A stretch of 11,487 bases of DNA from Gammaproteobacteria bacterium (lineage in GTDB: Bacteria > Pseudomonadota > Gammaproteobacteria > UBA9214), in NCBI GenBank assembly GCA_030599705.1, contig JAUVNM010000025.1:1-11487 (forward strand). Direction: 5' to 3'. How positions within the stretch are numbered: the stretch's first letter is position 1; every line of letters starts with the position of its first letter. Below, one piece after another: positions 7,224 to 11,487 of the stretch. The notes under the pieces are model-generated. The model was given only the letters and a program-made list of their open reading frames with translations, ran no database searches and was not told the DNA's origin. The translations under genes and the position numbers were made by a program.

Positions 7224-8294
7224 ATGCAACGCAGTGATTTTTTTTATGAATTACCCGAAGAACTGATCGCCGAACAGCCCCTGGAAACTCGCAGTGACAG
7301 CCGGTTGCTGTGTCTTGACCCGGTGGCGGCAACAGCCCGTGACAGAATGTTTCGTGATTTACCCGGTTTGCTGCAGGCCGGCGACCTGCTGGTTTTCAAT
7401 GATACCCGGGTAATCCCGGCACGCCTGTTCGGACACAAACCGACTGGCGGCAAGGTAGAGGTGCTGGTGGAGCGGATTACCGGTACCCGATCGGCGCTGG
7501 CCCAGATCCGCTCGAACAAGCCGCTGCGTCCGGGCGCCGAAATCATTCTGGGTGAGCATGCCAGTGCTCGGATCACCGGGAGGCAGGCAGACCTGTTTCA
7601 GCTCGATTTCAGCATCAACAACGACCTGGCCGGTTACCTGGAACAGGCAGGCCACATGCCACTCCCGCCCTATATAAAAAGAGCGGACGCTCCCGGGGAC
7701 CGGCAGCGTTACCAGACGGTTTATGCCCGGGTCCCCGGCGCGGTCGCCGCACCGACGGCGGGACTGCATTTTGACGATAAACTCATCGGCGAGCTGGAGC
7801 ACCAGGGCGTTGCATCGGCTTTCCTGACACTGCATGTCGGTGCCGGCACCTTTCAACCGCTCAGGGCAGAGAACCTGGATGAGCATGTCATGCATCACGA
7901 GTCATTCGAAATCGGTGCGGAAGCAAGCCGGAAAATCACCGAGACCCGCCGCCATGGCGGACGTATCGTTGCTGTCGGAACCACCGTGGTGCGCACCCTG
8001 GAAACGGCAACAGGTGACCAGGGGATCGAGCCATGCCGTGGCGAAACGGACCTGTTTATCCGGCCTGGCTATCAATTCAGATGCGTGGATGCACTGCTGA
8101 CGAATTTTCACCTGCCTGAATCCACCTTGCTGATGCTGGTGTGTGCATTTGCGGGTCATGCAGCCGTCATGTCAGCCTATCAGCATGCCATTAAAGAGCG
8201 CTACCGGTTTTACAGCTATGGTGACGCGATGTTCATAAACCACCGCCAGGCAGAAACCGGGCACGCCCGGGATTATGAAATTCAGCCTGGTTAG
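7224..8294 (+). CDS. queA: S-adenosylmethionine:tRNA ribosyltransferase-isomerase
   Basis: QueA transfers and isomerises the ribosyl part of SAM onto preQ1 already placed in tRNA, giving epoxyqueuosine at the wobble position of Tyr, His, Asn and Asp tRNAs. The protein has 356 residues, the same length as E. coli QueA. Diagnostic stretches are SDFFYELPEELIAEQP at the N-terminus, FNDTRVIPARLFG, GGKVEVLVER, RYQTVYARVPGAVAAPTAG (central SAM/active-site region), TLHVGAGTFQP and NFHLPESTLLMLV. ATG 7224 is chosen because the family begins right there with M-x(3)-D-F; the frame is open upstream to 7179, but those residues are not family-like. There is no recognisable Shine-Dalgarno sequence before it, which is unusual for the first gene of a cluster. 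Its last 20 bases overlap tgt. Confidence 0.95.
   Translation: MQRSDFFYELPEELIAEQPLETRSDSRLLCLDPVAATARDRMFRDLPGLLQAGDLLVFNDTRVIPARLFGHKPTGGKVEVLVERITGTRSALAQIRSNKPLRPGAEIILGEHASARITGRQADLFQLDFSINNDLAGYLEQAGHMPLPPYIKRADAPGDRQRYQTVYARVPGAVAAPTAGLHFDDKLIGELEHQGVASAFLTLHVGAGTFQPLRAENLDEHVMHHESFEIGAEASRKITETRRHGGRIVAVGTTVVRTLETATGDQGIEPCRGETDLFIRPGYQFRCVDALLTNFHLPESTLLMLVCAFAGHAAVMSAYQHAIKERYRFYSYGDAMFINHRQAETGHARDYEIQPG
8257..8270 (+). promoter_or_regulatory. GC-rich hairpin over the tgt translation start region
   Basis: CCGGGC and GCCCGG (8257-8262 and 8265-8270) form a perfect inverted repeat, most likely a 5-bp all-GC stem with a CACG loop, ending 4 nt before the tgt ATG at 8275. It occupies the place where a ribosome binding site would sit. 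It lies inside queA, so ribosomes finishing queA (stop at 8292-8294) would melt it. This suggests translational coupling. Confidence 0.4.
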
Positions 8295-9393
8295 CACACT
8301 TTCCACAGGGGCGCGGCTGGGGCGGCTCGAATGCGGGCGTGGCGTCGTCGAGACCCCCGCCTTCATGCCCGTGGGTACCTACGGAACAGTCAAGGCAATG
8401 ACGCCGGAGGAGGTCCGTGAAACCGGTGCACAAATCCTGCTCGGCAATACCTTTCACCTGATGCTGCGCCCCGGAACAGAGGTTATTAACCTGCAGGGAA
8501 CCTTGCATGATTTCATGCACTGGGATGGCCCGATCCTGACCGATTCGGGCGGATTCCAGGTGTTCAGCCTGGATAAACTGCGCAAGGTGACGGAACAGGG
8601 GGTTACGTTCCGCTCCCCGGTAAACGGTGACAGTATATTTATGGGACCGGAAGAATCCATGCAAGTGCAACGGGCACTGGGAGCGGACATTGTCATGATA
8701 TTCGATGAGTGCACGCCGTACCCCGCCAGCGAACCGGAAGCCCGGACCTCCATGGAACTGTCGCTCGGCTGGGCAGCACGCAGCAAAACCGCGCATGCGG
8801 ATAATCCGGCGGCCCTGTTCGGCATCATCCAGGGAGGGATGTACGCGGCATTGCGCGAGGAATCGCTGGCCGGGCTGGAGGCCATCGGCTTTGACGGCTA
8901 CGCGATCGGTGGTTTGTCCGTCGGCGAGCCACCGGAACTGCGCGACGAGGTGCTGCAGCATATTGTTTCCCGGATGCCGGCAGCTGCGCCCCGTTACCTG
9001 ATGGGGGTGGGCAAACCGGAAGATATCGTCAGCGCCGTTGCCGCCGGTATCGACATGTTTGACTGCGTATTGCCGACCCGCAATGCACGCAATGGCCACC
9101 TGTTCACCCGTAGCGGTAGCGTCCGCATCCGTAACAGCCGTTATCGCACGGATATCCGGCCACTGGATACGGAATGCACCTGCTATACCTGCCGTCATTA
9201 CAGCCGCGCCTATCTGCACCACCTTGACAAGTGCGGGGAGATCCTCGGTGCCCGGTTGAATACCCTCCACAACCTGAGCTACTACCAGGACCTGATGGCC
9301 GGATTGCGCGCCGCAATCGCCGCCGATACGCTGGACGGATTTGTCGGAAATTTTCATGCCCGGCGGGGTCAAATGGCATCAGCTATGCCATAA
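8275..9393 (+). CDS. tgt: queuine/preQ1 tRNA-guanine transglycosylase
   Basis: Tgt swaps the wobble guanine of tRNAs with GUN anticodons for preQ1, the step just before QueA. The 372 residues match the bacterial family (E. coli 375). FMPVGTYGTVKAMTPEE and GNTFHLMLRPG open the TIM barrel. LTDSGGFQVFS carries Asp90 and GIDMFDCVLPTRNARNG carries the nucleophile Asp263. FGIIQGG and GGLSVGEP line the base pocket. The zinc site is complete: Cys301, Cys303, Cys306 (CTCYTC) and His332. ATG 8275 begins MKFSLVST, as in relatives (MKF), and overlaps queA by 20 bp. There is only a poor GGGA at the start and a hairpin just before it, so initiation is probably coupled to queA. Confidence 0.97.
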   Translation: MKFSLVSTLSTGARLGRLECGRGVVETPAFMPVGTYGTVKAMTPEEVRETGAQILLGNTFHLMLRPGTEVINLQGTLHDFMHWDGPILTDSGGFQVFSLDKLRKVTEQGVTFRSPVNGDSIFMGPEESMQVQRALGADIVMIFDECTPYPASEPEARTSMELSLGWAARSKTAHADNPAALFGIIQGGMYAALREESLAGLEAIGFDGYAIGGLSVGEPPELRDEVLQHIVSRMPAAAPRYLMGVGKPEDIVSAVAAGIDMFDCVLPTRNARNGHLFTRSGSVRIRNSRYRTDIRPLDTECTCYTCRHYSRAYLHHLDKCGEILGARLNTLHNLSYYQDLMAGLRAAIAADTLDGFVGNFHARRGQMASAMP

Positions 9394-9394
9394 T
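9386..9394 (+). promoter_or_regulatory. candidate extended -10 promoter for yajC-secD
   Basis: TG-C-CATAAT forms an extended -10 element (hexamer 9389-9394, 5 of 6 to consensus) overlapping the tgt stop codon. The -35 at 17-bp spacing (GGGTCA, 9366-9371) is weak. Transcription would begin near 9401, giving a leader of about 75 nt before yajC. Read-through from queA-tgt is equally possible. Confidence 0.3.
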
Positions 9395-9476
9395 ACCCGG
9401 CCGCCAGGGTCAGGCAGTACCCGAATCAACCCCTGCGGGTGGTTTTCAGAGTCGCAACAGGAGCAATGTTCAAGCC

Positions 9477-9806
9477 ATGAATTTCTTTATCTCCGATGCA
9501 TGGGCGCAGGCCGCCCCGCAAGGTCCGTCAGATTCGCTGATCAGTTTTTTGCCACTGATCCTTATCTTCGTGGTGTTCTATTTCTTGCTGATTCGTCCGC
9601 AGAGCAAGAAAGCCAAGGAGCACCGGAAAATGGTGGGGGCCCTGGCAAAGGGCGACGAGGTCGTAACCAATGGCGGCTTGCTGGGCAAGGTTACCACCAT
9701 CGGCGACAGCTTCGTGGAAGTCGAAATTGCTGACGGTATGCGCGTCAAGATCCAGCGCCAGGCCATCGCCAACCTGATGCCAAAGGGGACAATCAAGGAT
9801 TCCTGA
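9477..9806 (+). CDS. yajC: preprotein translocase subunit YajC
   Basis: YajC is a small inner-membrane partner of SecD and SecF that assists the Sec translocon. The 109 residues (E. coli 110) show a short N-terminal segment, one transmembrane helix at about residues 21-39 ending in the hallmark FYFLLIRPQ, a basic KKAKEHRKM patch, and a C-terminal domain with GDEVVTNGGLLGKV. ATG 9477 is chosen because MNFFISDAWAQ is the family N-terminus; the open frame extends to 9231 but only as a shadow of tgt. An AGGAG at 9459-9463 is 13 nt upstream, rather far for a ribosome binding site. It lies 83 bp after tgt and 26 bp before secD. Confidence 0.95.
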   Translation: MNFFISDAWAQAAPQGPSDSLISFLPLILIFVVFYFLLIRPQSKKAKEHRKMVGALAKGDEVVTNGGLLGKVTTIGDSFVEVEIADGMRVKIQRQAIANLMPKGTIKDS

Positions 9807-9818
9807 TTTTCCCCGACG

Positions 9819-9823
9819 AAGGA
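9819..9823 (+). promoter_or_regulatory. ribosome binding site of secD
   Basis: AAGGA sits 9 nt before ATG 9833, a well-spaced site that supports this start. Confidence 0.65.
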
Positions 9824-9832
9824 AAAGTAACA

Positions 9833-11487
9833 ATGATCAATCAATACCCGCCCTGGAAATACCTGCTCATCATCGTGGTCCTGCTGATTGGCATCCTGTA
9901 TGCGCTGCCGAATATCTATGGCGAGGACCCGGCCCTGCAAATCACCAGGGCGCGGGCAGGGGAGCTGGACACGGGGCTGGCGGGCTCCGTGCCGGGGGTC
10001 CTGAAAGATGCCGGTATCACCTACAAGAGTATCGAGGCGGGTGAACGGCAGTTACTGGTGCGTTTCAATGACACCGATGCGCAGCTCAGGGCGGTTGACT
10101 ATATCAAGGCAGACCTGGGAAATGACTATGTAGTGGCACTCAACCTGGCGCCGGCGACCCCCGGGTGGTTGCAGTCGATCAATGCCTTGCCCATGTATCT
10201 CGGCCTGGACCTGCGTGGTGGCGTCCACTTTCTCATGGAAGTGGACATGAATGCAGCCACGGCCAAGGCGATAGAAGGCTATGCGAGTGATGCCAGGACC
10301 ATGCTGCGCAAGGAAAAGATCCGCTACACGATGCTCCGGGCAGAAACGGACGGTGTTCGCATCATGTTCCGCAATGCCACGGACCGGGACCGGGCCGACC
10401 GGCTGCTTGCCGGGGACCTGCCGGACCTCGGGCGTGAAGACCTTGATGCCGAATCAGGAGATGCCGGAATATTCATCCGGCCTTCCGAGCAGGAAATCCG
10501 TGAAATCCGTAAGTTTGCCCTGCAGCAGAATATCCTGACCTTGCGCAACCGGGTAAACGAACTGGGTGTGGCCGAACCGGTTATCCAGCAGCAGGGGACG
10601 CAGCGCATCGTGGTCCAGCTTCCCGGCGTACAGGATACGGCACGTGCGAAGCGCATCATTGGCGCCACGGCCACGCTCGAATACCGTGCCGTTGATATCG
10701 AACATGATGTCGAACGCGCAGTGTCCGGCAAGGCCCCGGCCGGTTCCCGACTCTATTACCGGCGCGACGGCAGCCCGGTGTTGCTGAAAAAACAGGTCAT
10801 CGCCACCGGCGACCAGATCATCAACGCCCGCTCCGGTTTTGACCAGCTGTCCGGGAGCCCGAATGTCACCGTTATGCTGGATGCCAAGGGCGCCCGCAAG
10901 ATGCTGGCCTTTACCAAGGAAAGTGTTGGCAAGCCCATGGCCGTCGTGTTTATCGAGAATAAGACGGAAACCCGGATGGTTGACGGCAAGCCCGTCAGGG
11001 CTGTTAAAAAGGTGGAAGAGGTTGTCAGTGTCGCGACCATCCGCGGTGTCTTCAGCAAGCGCTTCCAGACCACCGGGCTCGACAGTCCGCAGGAAGCGCA
11101 TGAGCTGGCGCTGGTATTGCGTTCCGGCGCACTGGCGGCCCCGATCGAGATTATCGAGGAGCGTACGATTGGCCCGAGCATGGGTAAGGATAATATCGAC
11201 CAGGGCTTCAAGTCGGTTGTCATCGGTTTTTGTGCCGTACTGGTCTTCATGGCGGTCTATTACCGGGTATTTGGTCTGGTTGCCAACCTGGCCCTGACCT
11301 TCAACCTGGTAATGATCGTGGCGGTTCTGTCTATGCTCCAGGCCACGCTGACACTGCCGGGTATTGCAGGTATCGTGCTGACGGTCGGTATGGCAGTGGA
11401 TGCCAACGTGCTTGTCTTCGAGCGCATCCGCGAGGAATTGCGCATCGGCAACAGTCCGCAGGCGAGCATCCAGTCAGGCTATGAAAA
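9833..11487 (+). CDS. secD: protein translocase subunit SecD, 5' part
   Basis: SecD works with SecF in the inner membrane, using the proton gradient to pull secreted proteins out on the periplasmic side. The frame is open from ATG 9833 to the window edge (551 whole codons and two bases), with perhaps 65-70 residues missing from the usual 615 or so. Transmembrane helix 1 (about residues 10-26) is followed by PNIYGEDPALQI. LGLDLRGG (123-130) is the conserved D1 motif opening the large periplasmic region. RTIGPSMGKDNI leads into helices 2 to 4 (from about residue 461). GMAVDANVLVFERIREEL holds Asp523, which matches E. coli Asp519 of the proton path. The gene follows yajC by 26 bp and secF is expected next, outside the window. 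Confidence 0.96.
   Translation, partial: MINQYPPWKYLLIIVVLLIGILYALPNIYGEDPALQITRARAGELDTGLAGSVPGVLKDAGITYKSIEAGERQLLVRFNDTDAQLRAVDYIKADLGNDYVVALNLAPATPGWLQSINALPMYLGLDLRGGVHFLMEVDMNAATAKAIEGYASDARTMLRKEKIRYTMLRAETDGVRIMFRNATDRDRADRLLAGDLPDLGREDLDAESGDAGIFIRPSEQEIREIRKFALQQNILTLRNRVNELGVAEPVIQQQGTQRIVVQLPGVQDTARAKRIIGATATLEYRAVDIEHDVERAVSGKAPAGSRLYYRRDGSPVLLKKQVIATGDQIINARSGFDQLSGSPNVTVMLDAKGARKMLAFTKESVGKPMAVVFIENKTETRMVDGKPVRAVKKVEEVVSVATIRGVFSKRFQTTGLDSPQEAHELALVLRSGALAAPIEIIEERTIGPSMGKDNIDQGFKSVVIGFCAVLVFMAVYYRVFGLVANLALTFNLVMIVAVLSMLQATLTLPGIAGIVLTVGMAVDANVLVFERIREELRIGNSPQASIQSGYE

Noticed and set aside
7054..8294. Functional link between tRNA-Leu and the queuosine genes next to it
   Set aside because: Queuosine is placed only in Tyr, His, Asn and Asp tRNAs (GUN anticodons). 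The CAA leucine tRNA is not a substrate, and it is transcribed in the other direction.
8233..9372. 379-codon open frame on the - strand opposite tgt
   Set aside because: Shadow of tgt, whose catalytic and zinc residues are intact. No family features are seen in the antisense product.
9429..9445. Small hairpin ACCC-CTGC-GGGT followed by a short T-run between tgt and yajC
   Set aside because: A 4-bp stem is too short for an intrinsic terminator, and queA-tgt-yajC-secD genes are often transcribed together.
9231..9476. N-terminal extension of yajC by 82 codons
   Set aside because: Mostly overlaps tgt in another frame. YajC begins with MNFF at 9477 and then has the usual length.

Overview
The window looks like ordinary chromosomal DNA of a gammaproteobacterium. 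The order queA-tgt-yajC-secD, the 356-residue QueA, and a tRNA with an encoded CCA end all fit that group. The DNA is moderately GC-rich with dense, often overlapping genes. I cannot name a genus; an environmental lineage is a guess. No phage, insertion sequence, CRISPR array, toxin or defence module was found.

Left part (1-4315, + strand): a tightly packed alpha-glucan operon. It starts with the 3' part of glgC (ADP-glucose pyrophosphorylase, cut by the window edge). A glycoside hydrolase family 57 gene overlaps it by 11 bp, and malQ (4-alpha-glucanotransferase, GH77) follows with a one-base TGATG overlap. Convergent to this is glgP (4475-7033, - strand), an alpha-glucan phosphorylase of the kind with an N-terminal DUF3417 domain. 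GlgC supplies ADP-glucose for glycogen synthesis. GlgP shortens chains to glucose-1-phosphate, MalQ reshuffles maltodextrins, and the GH57 enzyme probably also acts on alpha-glucan. The 159-bp gap between the convergent stops holds two inverted copies of a REP-like palindrome, each headed by GTAG and differing by a compensatory base-pair change. This is the most distinctive non-coding structure in the window.

Middle (7034-7223): a tRNA-Leu with anticodon CAA lies on the - strand, with its 3' end only 20 bp before the glgP start codon. A candidate promoter upstream of it would drive both. The same short region must also start queA in the other direction, and the two best -10 candidates overlap.

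Right part (7224-11487, + strand): queA and tgt are the two well-known late-acting enzymes of queuosine tRNA modification and overlap by 20 bp. yajC and the first 551 codons of secD (Sec translocon accessory proteins) follow, with secD cut by the right edge.

No gene-free stretch exceeds 300 bases. I do not see a previously undescribed gene system. The points worth checking are the REP pair, the tRNA-glgP arrangement, the uncharacterised GH57 in a glycogen operon, and a hairpin over the tgt start region.
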